Shown here piece by piece: positions 37,415-46,401 of a stretch of 64,000 nucleotides of DNA. Origin of the DNA: Streptomyces griseofuscus (lineage in GTDB: Bacteria > Actinomycetota > Actinomycetes > Streptomycetales > Streptomycetaceae); assembly GCF_014673495.1 (NCBI RefSeq), contig NZ_CP051006.1:5332001-5396000 (forward strand), read 5' to 3'. A program made the translations under genes and the position numbers. Each line of letters starts with the position of its first letter. The first letter of the stretch is position 1. Under the pieces are notes generated by a model. That model was given only the letters and a program-made list of their open reading frames with translations, did not search any database and was not told the DNA's origin.

Positions 37415-38206
37415 GTGCTCTCACGTCTCACGCGCCCCCAGGCCCTCACCCTGTGCGCGCTTCCCGTCGTCGCGCTCCTCGCCACCGCGGTGTTCGCGCC
37501 GCTGCCGTTCTCCGTGGCGCAGCCCGGGATGACGGCGAACGTGCTGGGTTCGAACCGGGGCGCGCAGGTGATCACGGTCAAGGGCGCCGACACCCGCCGG
37601 ACGAGCGGGCAGCTGCGGATGGTCACCATCGAGGCGACCGGCCCCGACGCCCGCCTCACCCTCTCGGACCTGGCCGGCGACTGGTTCCGTACCGACCGGG
37701 CCGTGATGCCCCGCGACGCGGTGTACCCGAGCGGCAATACGCTCAAGGAGATCGAGCAGCACAACACGGCGCAGATGCGGCAGTCGCAGGACGCGGCGAC
37801 CAGCGCGGCGCTGAAGTACCTCGATCTGAGCCCCGACAAGGTCAAGGTCACACTGAAGCTGGCGGACGTGGGCGGCCCGAGCGCGGGCCTGCTGTTCACG
37901 CTGGGGATCATCGACAAGCTGGACGGCGACGGCCACGGCGGCGATCTCACCGGCGGCCGCACCGTCGCCGGTACGGGCACGATCGACGAGGCCGGCAATG
38001 TGGGCGCGGTCGGCGGGGTGGGCCTCAAGACGCAGGCCGCCCGCCGGGACGGTGCCACCGTCTTCCTGGTCCCGAGGGCCGAGTGCGCCGACGCCCGCGG
38101 CGATCTTCCCAAGGGCCTGCGCCTGGTCCCGGTGACCACCCTGAAGAGCGCGGTCGACTCCCTGCGCGCCCTGGAGACCGGCAAGGGCCCGGTACCGGCC
38201 TGCTAA
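37415..38206 (+). CDS. Lon-type (S16) secreted serine protease
   Basis: A 263-residue protein with one N-terminal membrane helix (about 10-32) and an extracellular Lon-protease domain. The Ser-Lys dyad is S156 in GGPSAGLLF and K205 in GVGLKTQAA. It resembles YlbL-type proteases, but the usual PDZ domain is not evident. TAAATT (37403-37408) lies 6 bases before the GTG, so it is probably leaderless. The substrate is unknown. Confidence 0.8.
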   Translation: MLSRLTRPQALTLCALPVVALLATAVFAPLPFSVAQPGMTANVLGSNRGAQVITVKGADTRRTSGQLRMVTIEATGPDARLTLSDLAGDWFRTDRAVMPRDAVYPSGNTLKEIEQHNTAQMRQSQDAATSAALKYLDLSPDKVKVTLKLADVGGPSAGLLFTLGIIDKLDGDGHGGDLTGGRTVAGTGTIDEAGNVGAVGGVGLKTQAARRDGATVFLVPRAECADARGDLPKGLRLVPVTTLKSAVDSLRALETGKGPVPAC

Positions 38207-38388
38207 CGCGCGAGCGCCACCGCCGGGCGGGACGTGGAGACGAGCCGCAGCCCCAGGTCGACGAGGGTCCAGCCGACGCGGGTCCGCAGTTCCGTCGCCG
38301 GCTTCACCGCGGCGGCGTGGTGGTGGGCGCTGGCCCGGGCGCGGAGGTCGGCGTGGTGAAGCCGGGCGAGCTGGGCGTTGATCTCCAT
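38203..38388 (-). CDS. Small basic protein, unknown
   Basis: A 61-residue His/Arg/Ala-rich protein (MEINAQLARLHHADLRARA) with a hydrophobic end (GWTLVDLGLRLV). ATG 38388 has GAGAGG 7 bases upstream. It follows the ArsR-type regulator after 26 bases on the same strand and is probably co-transcribed. Small proteins of this look often follow such regulators in Streptomyces; the role is unknown. Confidence 0.6.
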   Translation of the reverse strand: MEINAQLARLHHADLRARASAHHHAAAVKPATELRTRVGWTLVDLGLRLVSTSRPAVALAR

Positions 38389-38414
38389 GGCGGTGCCTCT
38401 CACTTCGGGTCGGG

Positions 38415-38999
38415 TCACTTCGTGTCGATGGGGAACAGGTGCGTGTGGACGCGGACCTGCTCCGCCTCGGGAGCGTCCGCGGCGATCTCGCGGTCGCGGT
38501 AGCCGTCGATCAACTCATGCATCTTCTCGATGAGTTCGAGCGCGAGGTCGGGCGTGAGCCGCAGCTTCATGTCGCTCATGTCGGTGGCCCGGGACCATGC
38601 GGGCGACCATGCGTCGCGGGTGCCGAGCCAGGCGGCCAGCTCGCGGGCGTGCCGGGCGGCGCCCTCCTGGAGGAAGACCTCCGTGAGACCCCGTACCTCG
38701 GGGCTCGCGTCCTCGAAGTCCGTGCTGTCGTACGCCAGTCCCTGGGCGACCGCCTGCCACCAGCGCTCCCGGCCCCTGCCCAGTTCCGGCGCGTCCTCGA
38801 CGAAGCCGTGGTCGGCGAGCTGGCGCAGGTGGTAGCTGGTCGCGCCGCTGGACTCACCGAGCCGCTCGGCCAGTTGGGACGCGGTGGCGGGGCCGTGGTC
38901 CCGCAGGGCGTCCAGCAGCTGCATCCGCAGGGGATGGGCGAGCCCGCGCAGTGAGCGGGCGTCCAGCCGGCGCTGTTTCGGTGTCTCGTGCTCCGTCAT
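38415..38999 (-). CDS. ArsR-type winged-helix regulator
   Basis: A 194-residue regulator. The HTH is SLRGLAHPLRMQLLDALRDH then ATASQLAERLGESSGATSYHLRQL (near 20-65). No metal-binding CxC is seen, so it is the larger non-metal subtype. The C-terminal half probably senses a ligand or dimerises. On the minus strand TACCTT lies 7 bases before the ATG, next to clustered TTTGCA repeats that are probably its own operator. Confidence 0.85.
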   Translation of the reverse strand: MTEHETPKQRRLDARSLRGLAHPLRMQLLDALRDHGPATASQLAERLGESSGATSYHLRQLADHGFVEDAPELGRGRERWWQAVAQGLAYDSTDFEDASPEVRGLTEVFLQEGAARHARELAAWLGTRDAWSPAWSRATDMSDMKLRLTPDLALELIEKMHELIDGYRDREIAADAPEAEQVRVHTHLFPIDTK

Positions 39000-39016
39000 G
39001 CGTACAAAGGTAGCTA

Positions 39017-39064
39017 TGCAAAGCCTCCTTTGCAACGCTTCTTTTGCATCAACTTCTTTGCGTC
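39017..39064. promoter_or_regulatory. Clustered operator of the ArsR-type gene
   Basis: TGCAAAG-CCTC-CTTTGCA (39017-39034) is a perfect inverted repeat. Two further half-sites, CTTCTTTTGCAT (39038-39049) and CTTCTTTGCGT (39054-39064), repeat in direct orientation. The cluster lies 18 bases before the regulator start and overlaps its promoter, as an autoregulatory site would. Confidence 0.6.
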
Positions 39065-39096
39065 AACTCCCGCACGTCAGTCGTCCGTTGGTCCCC

Positions 39097-39585
39097 TCAC
39101 TCCTCCGCCGCCTGCTCCACCAGCGGAATCACCCGCAACGGCACCGGGTTCTCCATCACGATCGCCGTGGAGGCCCGCACGATGCCCTCGAAGCCGACGA
39201 CCCGGTCGATCACCCGTTGCAGATCGGCGTTCGAACGGGCCACCAGACGGCACAGCATGTCCCCGCTGCCGGTCGTGGTCAGCAGCTCCAGCACCTCCGG
39301 CACCGTGGTCAAGTACGCCCGCACGTCGGCCCCCTGGCCCTGCCGGATCTGGAGCGTGGCGAACGCGGTCACCGGATAGCCGAGGGCCGCGGGGTCCACC
39401 TGGGGGCCGAAGCCGCGGATCACGCCGTTGGACTGGAGCCGGTCGAGCCGGGCCTGCGCGGTGCCCCGGGCGACCCCGAGCCGCCGGGACATCTCCAGCA
39501 CGCCGATCCGCGGCTCCCGCGCCAGCAGCACAATGATCTGCCCGTCCAGATGATCGATCGCCACAGCCGCTCCCGGGGTGGTCAT
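39097..39585 (-). CDS. Lrp/AsnC-family regulator
   Basis: A 162-residue regulator: HTH IDHLDGQIIVLLAREPRIGVLEMSRRLGVA (two parts) followed by a RAM ligand-binding domain. It is divergent from the HPPD gene 101 bases away, so it probably senses an aromatic amino acid and controls tyrosine breakdown. ATG 39585 is chosen over the longer frame starting at 39627. Confidence 0.85.
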   Translation of the reverse strand: MTTPGAAVAIDHLDGQIIVLLAREPRIGVLEMSRRLGVARGTAQARLDRLQSNGVIRGFGPQVDPAALGYPVTAFATLQIRQGQGADVRAYLTTVPEVLELLTTTGSGDMLCRLVARSNADLQRVIDRVVGFEGIVRASTAIVMENPVPLRVIPLVEQAAEE

Positions 39586-39686
39586 CGTGTACAGAAAGTC
39601 CGGCCACTGGGCCGTTTCACCTAACAAAATGCCCAGTGAATACGGAAACTATTGCGCACCTTGCAGAGTCCGGTCACCCTTCCGCT

Positions 39687-40835
39687 ATGACGCAGACCAC
39701 ACAGCACACTCCCGACGCGACCGCCCGGCAGGCCGACCCCTTCCCGGTCAAGGGAATGGACGCGGTCGTCTTCGCCGTGGGCAACGCCAAGCAGGCGGCG
39801 CACTACTACTCCTCCGCCTTCGGCATGAAGCTGGTCGCCTACTCCGGACCGGAGAACGGCAGCCGTGAGACCGCCAGTTACGTCCTGGAGAACGGCTCGG
39901 CCCGGTTCGTCTTCACCTCGGTGATCAAGCAGTCCAGCGAGTGGGGCCGCTTCATCGAGCAGCATGTCGCCGAGCACGGTGACGGCGTCATCGACCTGGC
40001 CATCGAGGTCCCGGACGCCCGCGCCGCGTACGAGTACGCCGTCGCGCAGGGCGCCCGCTCCATCGACGAGCCGTACGAGGTCAAGGACGAGCACGGCACC
40101 GTCGTCCTCGCGGCCATCGCCACCTACGGCGAGACCCGGCACACCCTGGTCGAGCGCACCGGCTACGAGGGCCCCTACCTTCCCGGCTTCGTGGCCGCCC
40201 AGCCGATCGTGCCGCAGCCCGAGCACCGCACCTTCCAGGCGATCGACCACTGCGTCGGCAACGTCGAGCTCGGCAAGATGGACGAGTGGGTCGGGTTCTA
40301 CAACAACGTCATGGGCTTCACGAACATGAAGGAGTTCGTGGGCGACGACATCGCGACCGAGTACAGCGCGCTGATGTCGAAGGTCGTCGCGGACGGCACC
40401 CTGAAGGTGAAGTTCCCGCTCAACGAGCCCGCGATCGCCAAGAAGAAGTCCCAGATCGACGAGTACCTGGAGTTCTACGGCGGCCCCGGCGTCCAGCACA
40501 TCGCGCTGAACTCCAACGACATCGTGCAGACCGTCCGCGACATGCGCGCGGCCGGCGTCGAGTTCCTCAACACCCCGGACTCGTACTACGAGACCCTCGG
40601 CGAGTGGGCCGGCGAGACCCGGGTGCCGGTGGAGACCCTGCGCGAGCTGAAGATCCTCGTCGACCGCGACGAGGACGGCTACCTGCTCCAGATCTTCACC
40701 AAGCCGGTCCAGGACCGTCCGACGGTGTTCTTCGAGATCATCGAGCGGCACGGCTCGATGGGCTTCGGCAAGGGCAACTTCAAGGCCCTGTTCGAGGCGA
40801 TCGAGCGCGAGCAGGAGAAGCGCGGCAACCTCTAG
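39687..40835 (+). CDS. hppD: 4-hydroxyphenylpyruvate dioxygenase
   Basis: Converts 4-hydroxyphenylpyruvate to homogentisate in tyrosine catabolism. The 382-residue protein has the Fe(II) ligands H188 (IDHCVG), H271 (VQHIAL) and E350 (FFEIIER), all intact. The length is that of the Streptomyces enzyme. The homogentisate precursor also feeds ochronotic pigment. The Lrp-type gene upstream is the likely regulator. The remaining homogentisate pathway genes are not in the window. Confidence 0.96.
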   Translation: MTQTTQHTPDATARQADPFPVKGMDAVVFAVGNAKQAAHYYSSAFGMKLVAYSGPENGSRETASYVLENGSARFVFTSVIKQSSEWGRFIEQHVAEHGDGVIDLAIEVPDARAAYEYAVAQGARSIDEPYEVKDEHGTVVLAAIATYGETRHTLVERTGYEGPYLPGFVAAQPIVPQPEHRTFQAIDHCVGNVELGKMDEWVGFYNNVMGFTNMKEFVGDDIATEYSALMSKVVADGTLKVKFPLNEPAIAKKKSQIDEYLEFYGGPGVQHIALNSNDIVQTVRDMRAAGVEFLNTPDSYYETLGEWAGETRVPVETLRELKILVDRDEDGYLLQIFTKPVQDRPTVFFEIIERHGSMGFGKGNFKALFEAIEREQEKRGNL

Positions 40836-40922
40836 GCGGCAACCTCTGGACAGAGCGACCGCCACCCCCCGCGTGACGGGGACCGCCCGGTGCCGCACCC
40901 ACCGGCCGGTCCCCGTCACGGC

Positions 40923-42422
40923 TCAGCCCGGCACCGCCACATCCGGCGGATTCCCGAGCGCCGCCAGGGCCGACTTCGCCTCGCGGGCCCACAGCGGGGA
41001 GAACGCCGGGCTGATCTGGAGCGCCTCCTGGAGGCTGCGCCGGGCGGGCCCGTCCAGTTCCAGGGCGGATTCGATCGCGCCCCGGTGATAGGCGTACAGC
41101 GCGCTGCGCACGCCTCCGCCCTTCGTGCCGTCCGTGGCCGTCGTGGCGTACTCCAGGGCCTCGTCGTCCTCGCCGACCCGGTGCAGCGCCCAGCCGAGGG
41201 CGTCGGCCACCTCGGTGCCGGGCTGGCGGTCGTACTCGCCGCGCAGCCGCTCCACGGCCTGCTGCGCGTCCCCGTGGTCGGCCTCGTACCGGCCGAGCAC
41301 CAGCTCGTCGTCCACCCCGTTCGAGGTCTCCCGCTGCGCCAGCTCCCGCACCCGGTCGTAGCTCTCGCGGGCCTGCGCGGCCATGCCCAGCGACTCGTAC
41401 AGCTCGCCCAGGTCGAGCGCGTCGCGCGGGTCCGGGCGGCGGGCCAGCGCGGTGCGGTACGCGGTCACCGCCTCCGTCGAACGGCCCAGCGCCGCCAGCA
41501 CCCGGGCCCGCCCCGCCGGCGCGGCCGGCTGGTCGGCGTCCTGGCGCAGGGCCGCGTCATAGTGCCGCAGCGCGTCCTGGAGATCGCCGCGCTCGAAGGC
41601 CAGCTGGCCCAACTGGGTGAGATACGTGGCCTGTTCGGCGGGGGTGCGGGCGGCGGCGGCCGCGTCGGTCAGCTGGGCCACCGCGTCCTCGCGCCAGCCC
41701 CGGTTGCGGTAGACCGCGGCAGCCCGCGCCATCACCGCGGGGCGCTCGGCCGCGCCCGGCTTGAGCGCCATCAGCTTGTCGAAGGAGTCGCCGACCGCGT
41801 CGTAGTCGCCGAGCCCGGTATCGGCGTCGATGAGCTGGGAGTACGACGACCACCGCGCCGGCGCCAGCTCCTGGGCCTGCTCGGCGTAACGTTTCGCCTC
41901 GGTGAAGTCACGGCGTGCCAGGGACAGCGCGGTCAGGCCGTCCAGCGCCTGGAGGTTCTGTTCCTCGTCCACCATCCGGAGCGAGGTCTCCAGCGCCTTC
42001 TCGGCCCGCGGGAAGTCCGCGGCCCCGGCGGTGGCGCGCCCCCGTTCGACGTACGCCGTCCCCAGCACCGCCCACGCCTTCGCGTCCTGCGGCTGGGCCC
42101 GTACCCGCTGCTCCTGCTGTCCGATCAGTGCCGTCAGGGCCGGCAGCGTCGCCGGCATCCCGGAGGTCACCGCGGTCAGCGCCTGCGCCGCCTGCGCCGG
42201 GGCGCGCAGCTGCGCCCGGTGGGCCCGCGGCCCCGGGGCCGGCGGACTCACGGCCTGGGGGCCGATCCCCGGCCAGATGGCAAGGACCGCTCCCGCGACC
42301 ACCCCGCTGGTCAGCGCGGTGATCAGTACTCGCCGCAGCAACCGCCGGGAACGGCGGGGCGCGGGCGGCCCGCTCGGCAGGGGCGTTCCCGGCTCGCTCA
42401 CTCGGTTGTCCATGGCGCTCAC
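40923..42422 (-). CDS. Membrane-anchored TPR protein
   Basis: A 499-residue protein: short Pro/Arg cytoplasmic start, one membrane helix (about 32-52), then a large outer region built of TPR repeats (for example AWAVLGTAYVERGRA, ATYLTQLGQLAFERGD, ALDLGELYESLGM). It is probably a scaffold. GTG 42422 has a CATATT box about 8 bases upstream on the minus strand; ATG 42413 is an alternative. The function is unknown. Confidence 0.75.
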   Translation of the reverse strand: MSAMDNRVSEPGTPLPSGPPAPRRSRRLLRRVLITALTSGVVAGAVLAIWPGIGPQAVSPPAPGPRAHRAQLRAPAQAAQALTAVTSGMPATLPALTALIGQQEQRVRAQPQDAKAWAVLGTAYVERGRATAGAADFPRAEKALETSLRMVDEEQNLQALDGLTALSLARRDFTEAKRYAEQAQELAPARWSSYSQLIDADTGLGDYDAVGDSFDKLMALKPGAAERPAVMARAAAVYRNRGWREDAVAQLTDAAAAARTPAEQATYLTQLGQLAFERGDLQDALRHYDAALRQDADQPAAPAGRARVLAALGRSTEAVTAYRTALARRPDPRDALDLGELYESLGMAAQARESYDRVRELAQRETSNGVDDELVLGRYEADHGDAQQAVERLRGEYDRQPGTEVADALGWALHRVGEDDEALEYATTATDGTKGGGVRSALYAYHRGAIESALELDGPARRSLQEALQISPAFSPLWAREAKSALAALGNPPDVAVPG

Positions 42423-42511
42423 TGTGCGTCAATATGACAAGAAGATCGCGCCGGGCGTGGCGAGAGGCTGACGGGGTTCACACCGATGGCCGTGAGTGCG
42501 AACCTGTGATC

Positions 42512-43930
42512 ATGAGCCGCATCGAAGCACGTCGCGATGAAGCCATCGAAGCCATCGCAGCAACCGGCAGCCTCACCGACCGGCTCCTGGCCGGACTGCC
42601 CCCCGAGGCCGTGCTGACCGACCCCGACGTCACGGCCGCCTACGCCCACGACATGGCCAGCTTCTGCCCCGCCGGAGCCCCCGCCGTCGTGGTCCTGCCG
42701 CGCACCGTGGAGCAGGTGCAGCACGTCATGCGCACCGCCACCGCACTGCGCGTCCCCGTCGTCCCCCAGGGCGCCCGCAGCGGACTGTCCGGCGCGGCCA
42801 ACGCCTCGGACGGCTGCATCGTGCTGTCCCTCACCAAGATGGACCGCATCCTGGAGATCAGCCCCGTCGACCGGGTCGCCGTGGTCGAACCGGGCGTGAT
42901 CAACGCGGACCTCTCCCGCGCCGTCGAGGAGCACGGACTGTACTACCCGCCGGACCCCTCCAGCTGGGAGATGTGCACCATCGGCGGCAACATCGGCACC
43001 GGCTCCGGCGGCCTGTGCTGTGTGAAGTACGGCGTGACCGCCGAGTACGTCCTCGGCCTGGACGTCGTCCTCGCCGACGGCCGGCTGATGTCCACCGGAC
43101 GGCGCACCGCCAAGGGTGTCGCCGGCTACGACCTCACCCGGCTGTTCGTCGGCTCGGAAGGCTCCCTCGGCATCGTGGTGCGCGCGGTCCTCGGCCTCAA
43201 GCCCAAGCCGCCCCAGCAGCTCGTGCTGGCCGCCGAGTTCCCCTCCGCCGCGAGCGCCTGCGACGCCGTCTGCCGGATCATGGCCGGCGGCCACCTCCCC
43301 TCCCTCCTCGAACTGATGGACCGTACGACCGTCAAGGCGGTCAACGACCTGGCCCACATGGGCCTGCCGGAGACCACCGAGGCACTGCTGCTCGCCGCCT
43401 TCGACACCCCGGACCCGGCCGCCGACCTCGCCGCCCTCGGCGCCCTGTGCGAGGCCGCCGGCGCCACCGAGGTCGTCCCGGCCGAGGACGCGGCCGAGTC
43501 CGAGCTGCTCCTCAAGGCCCGGCGGCTCTCGCTGACCGCGCTGGAGGCGGTCAAGGGCACGACGATGATCGACGATGTGTGCGTACCCCGCTCCAAGCTC
43601 GGCGCCATGCTGGAGGGCATCGACCGGATCGCCGCGAAGTACGGCCTGACGATCGGTGTCTGCGCCCACGCGGGCGACGGCAACACCCACCCCACCGTCT
43701 GCTTCGACGCGCAGGACGAGGACGAGTCCCGCCGGGCCCGCGAGTCCTTCGACGAGATCATGGCCCTCGGCCTGGAACTGGGCGGCACCATCACCGGCGA
43801 ACACGGCGTCGGGGTGCTGAAGAAGGACTGGCTGGCCCGGGAGATCGGGCCGGTCGGGGTGGAGATGCAGCGATCGGTGAAGCAGGTCTTCGATCCGCTC
43901 GGCATCCTCAACCCGGGCAAGCTCTTCTGA
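42512..43930 (+). CDS. FAD-linked glycolate/D-lactate oxidase (GlcD-like)
   Basis: A 472-residue flavoprotein with FAD_binding_4 (VVPQGARSGLSGAANA; TIGGNIGTGSGGLCC) and a C-terminal domain with the conserved His motif VCAHAGDGNTHP and TGEHGVGVLKKDWL. It oxidises a 2-hydroxyacid, probably glycolate or D-lactate. No Fe-S or GlcE partner is adjacent, so the electron acceptor is unclear. Confidence 0.88.
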   Translation: MSRIEARRDEAIEAIAATGSLTDRLLAGLPPEAVLTDPDVTAAYAHDMASFCPAGAPAVVVLPRTVEQVQHVMRTATALRVPVVPQGARSGLSGAANASDGCIVLSLTKMDRILEISPVDRVAVVEPGVINADLSRAVEEHGLYYPPDPSSWEMCTIGGNIGTGSGGLCCVKYGVTAEYVLGLDVVLADGRLMSTGRRTAKGVAGYDLTRLFVGSEGSLGIVVRAVLGLKPKPPQQLVLAAEFPSAASACDAVCRIMAGGHLPSLLELMDRTTVKAVNDLAHMGLPETTEALLLAAFDTPDPAADLAALGALCEAAGATEVVPAEDAAESELLLKARRLSLTALEAVKGTTMIDDVCVPRSKLGAMLEGIDRIAAKYGLTIGVCAHAGDGNTHPTVCFDAQDEDESRRARESFDEIMALGLELGGTITGEHGVGVLKKDWLAREIGPVGVEMQRSVKQVFDPLGILNPGKLF

Positions 43931-43959
43931 GGCCGCCGGGCGCGTCGCTCCGGCCGGTT

Positions 43960-44373
43960 TCACCGGGCGAGCAGCTGGTCGAGGGCGTCGTCGATGCCGA
44001 GCTGCCCGCCCTCCGTGCCCGGCGGGACCACCCGCAGGGTGCGCTCCAGCCAGGCGGAGACCTGCGGGGTCGGCGCCTCCAGGAGCGCGTCCCCGTCGGG
44101 CGAGGTCAGCGCCATCAGGACGACGCTGCGCCCCGCCGACTTCGTCGGCCACACCCGCACGTCCCCGTGCCCGCACGGCCGGAACACCCCCTCCACCAGC
44201 AGATCGCGGGCGAACGTCCAGTGCACCGGGAACTCGGAGTTGATGTGGAAGACGACATGGACGGCGTAGGGGTCGTCGGAGCGGTAGACGAGCCGGGCCG
44301 GGACCGGGATGCTCCGCTCGGGCGACAGGATCAGATTGAGTTCGAGCTCCCGCTCCACCACGGTGTGCTGCAT
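43960..44373 (-). CDS. ssgG: SsgA-like sporulation cell-division regulator
   Basis: A 137-residue SALP. Family patterns are PVPARLVYRSDDPYAVHVVFH, WTFARDLLVEG and GDVRVWP, with LTSPDGDALLEAP. These proteins exist only in sporulating actinomycetes and direct septum placement. The position near hppD matches ssgG in S. coelicolor, where it affects septum localisation. AAGGAA lies 9 bases before the ATG. The SsgG assignment rests on synteny. Confidence 0.8.
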   Translation of the reverse strand: MQHTVVERELELNLILSPERSIPVPARLVYRSDDPYAVHVVFHINSEFPVHWTFARDLLVEGVFRPCGHGDVRVWPTKSAGRSVVLMALTSPDGDALLEAPTPQVSAWLERTLRVVPPGTEGGQLGIDDALDQLLAR

Positions 44374-44618
44374 GACCTGGGTTTCCTTTCGTGCCGGGGA
44401 CTGCGCGGGGCCACTCGGCGCGGGCCCGTACCAGGGGAGAGGGGGCAACGGCCCGGGCATTACGCGGGTCCGGAGAAATTTTTTTCGGCCCGGTCCGTGC
44501 GGCGCGCGCGGCGTTGCCCGGATGGAGTGGGTCCTGCGGGACTGGCGGTGGCGCGTGCCCGCGTCTGATAGATGTGGGAGGCCCCATCCCACCCACGAGC
44601 AGATACGGGACGACGGAC

Positions 44619-46244
44619 ATGAGCGCCCCAACCCCGGCCCCCGGTGACGACCGGCCCCGCGAGGGCTACTACCCGGACCCGTCCATCCCCGGCTACGTCC
44701 GGTACTGGAACGGCGCCGCCTGGGTGCCCGGCACCAGCCGCCCGGCCCCGAAGGACGGCGAATCGCTCGCCCCGCCCCCGGGTGTCACCCCGGCCGTGGA
44801 GGAGACGGGCCCGCACTTCTTCGACGAGGAACCCGGCGGCCCGGCCGCCTCGGGCCCGGCGGTCACCGGCAACTCCGCCCAGCAGCCGGGGGGTTCGGGA
44901 GCGCCCGGGCCCTGGCCCGCGGCGGACGGAGCCGGTGCCCCGGGCCGGGCGGGGGTGCCCGGTCAAGGGGGCCACACGGGTGATTCCGGCCAACCTTCGG
45001 AAGCGGCGGGACAGTTGGGCCGCTCAGGTGCCGCCGCCGGCCGGCAGGGAGGCCGTCCGGGGCCGTCCGGGCAGCCCGGCGCGGGCGTGCCCGGCCAACA
45101 TGCGGGCCAGGCAGGCGTGTCGGGGCCCGCGGGGGAGTGGGGCGGCAGGGCGGGGCAGGGCGGCCCCTGGGACCAGAGTGCCGCCGCCGGGCAGACCGGG
45201 CCCGCCGATCCGCGGCAGGCATCCGTGCCCGCGCAGGCCGGTGCCCCCTGGGGTGCCGACCCCCGGGTGCCCGCCGAGGGGACCGCACCGCCCGACGGGC
45301 GGGCCGAGCGCGCCGACGGCACCGCCACGATCCCGCCGGCCGATCGCGACGCCCCCGACCCCGGCACCTTCGTCTTCCGGCGCCCGGTCACCGGTCGTAC
45401 GGACGACGGCACGATGACGATGCGTCCGGTACCGCCGAAGCAGGCCGATGTACCCGGCCGCCACACCCAGGGCCCGGTCGCCGCGCCGAACCCCGCGACA
45501 CCCCTGACCCCCGCGACGCCCCCGGCGCCCGGCACGCCCGCGGCCCCCGCCCCGGGGCCCGGCTTCGGCGCCGTGCAGCCGCCCCAGAACCGGGGGCCCG
45601 CGCCCGCCGCCCCGCAGGTTCCGCCCCAGGGCGGGCCCGGACAAGGGTCCTGGGCGCAGCAGGTGCACCAACTGGCCGGGAGCGCGGCAGAGGAGCAGCC
45701 CGTCGCGCCGTGGAAGCCGCCGGTGGAGGACGTCTTCCAGGCGGCGGCGCGCAGACAGGCCGCCGCCCGCCCCGCCGGACTCGGCAGGCGGCTCGCGGCC
45801 CGGCTGATCGACACCGTGGTCGTGGGCGCCGTGACCGCCGTCGTGGCCGTCCCGCTCGGCACCCGGGCCCTCGACCACATCCAGCAGAAGGTGGACGCGG
45901 CCCGGCAGTCCGGGCACGAGGTCACCGTCTGGCTGCTCGACGGCGCCACCGGCACCAGCCTCGGCATCGTCATCGCCGTACTGCTCGTCCTCGGTGTCCT
46001 CTACGAAGTGCTGCCCACCGTCAAATGGGGCCGCACCCTCGGCAAGAAGCTGTGCGGCCTCGACGTCCGCGACATCGAGGGCCATGAGCCTCCGGCCTTC
46101 GCCCCGGCGCTGCGCCGCTGGCTGGTGTACAGCGTTCCGGGGCTGCTCGGCATCGGGATCGTGGGCGTGCTGTGGTGCCTGTTCGACCGGCCCTGGCACC
46201 AGTGCTGGCACGACAAGGCGGCGCACACCTTCGTCGCGGGCTGA
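44619..46244 (+). CDS. DUF2510-RDD membrane protein
   Basis: A 541-residue protein. The N-terminal DUF2510 motif is GYYPDPSIPGYVRYWNGAAW (about 15-35). A 330-residue Gly/Pro/Ala-rich linker follows. The C-terminal RDD domain (about 390-541) has RRLAARLIDTVVV, GRTLGKKLCGLDV and three to four membrane helices. The transport or scaffold role of RDD proteins is unclear. A second RDD gene follows after a large palindrome. GGGA precedes the ATG. Confidence 0.8.
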   Translation: MSAPTPAPGDDRPREGYYPDPSIPGYVRYWNGAAWVPGTSRPAPKDGESLAPPPGVTPAVEETGPHFFDEEPGGPAASGPAVTGNSAQQPGGSGAPGPWPAADGAGAPGRAGVPGQGGHTGDSGQPSEAAGQLGRSGAAAGRQGGRPGPSGQPGAGVPGQHAGQAGVSGPAGEWGGRAGQGGPWDQSAAAGQTGPADPRQASVPAQAGAPWGADPRVPAEGTAPPDGRAERADGTATIPPADRDAPDPGTFVFRRPVTGRTDDGTMTMRPVPPKQADVPGRHTQGPVAAPNPATPLTPATPPAPGTPAAPAPGPGFGAVQPPQNRGPAPAAPQVPPQGGPGQGSWAQQVHQLAGSAAEEQPVAPWKPPVEDVFQAAARRQAAARPAGLGRRLAARLIDTVVVGAVTAVVAVPLGTRALDHIQQKVDAARQSGHEVTVWLLDGATGTSLGIVIAVLLVLGVLYEVLPTVKWGRTLGKKLCGLDVRDIEGHEPPAFAPALRRWLVYSVPGLLGIGIVGVLWCLFDRPWHQCWHDKAAHTFVAG

Positions 46245-46318
46245 CCTAGGGCCTCTCGTTTGGATCAGCCCGGACTCGCGGGCCCTGATCCGGCCTGATC
46301 CAAACGAAAGACCCTAGG
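46245..46318. repeat. Large imperfect palindrome
   Basis: Arms of 24 bases, starting CCTAGGGCCTCTCGTTTGG and its partner ending CCAAACGAAAGACCCTAGG, pair with two mismatches across the 74-base span. Inner GATCAG/CTGATC repeats add further pairing. It starts directly after the stop codon of the first RDD gene. It may be a terminator or a small non-autonomous mobile element. Confidence 0.6.
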
Positions 46319-46401
46319 CCGTCGGCGGATCGGCCGTACCCCGTACCCCGTACGGCCGTCCGTCGGATGCGGAGCCGGGGCGTTCGCGATCCACTCGGGC
46401 C

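Noticed and set aside
39124..39149. GGAAT-N18-GTT match to the SigR consensus on the plus strand
   Set aside because: It lies inside the Lrp/AsnC coding region, pointing away from its start, more than 500 bases from the next plus-strand gene.
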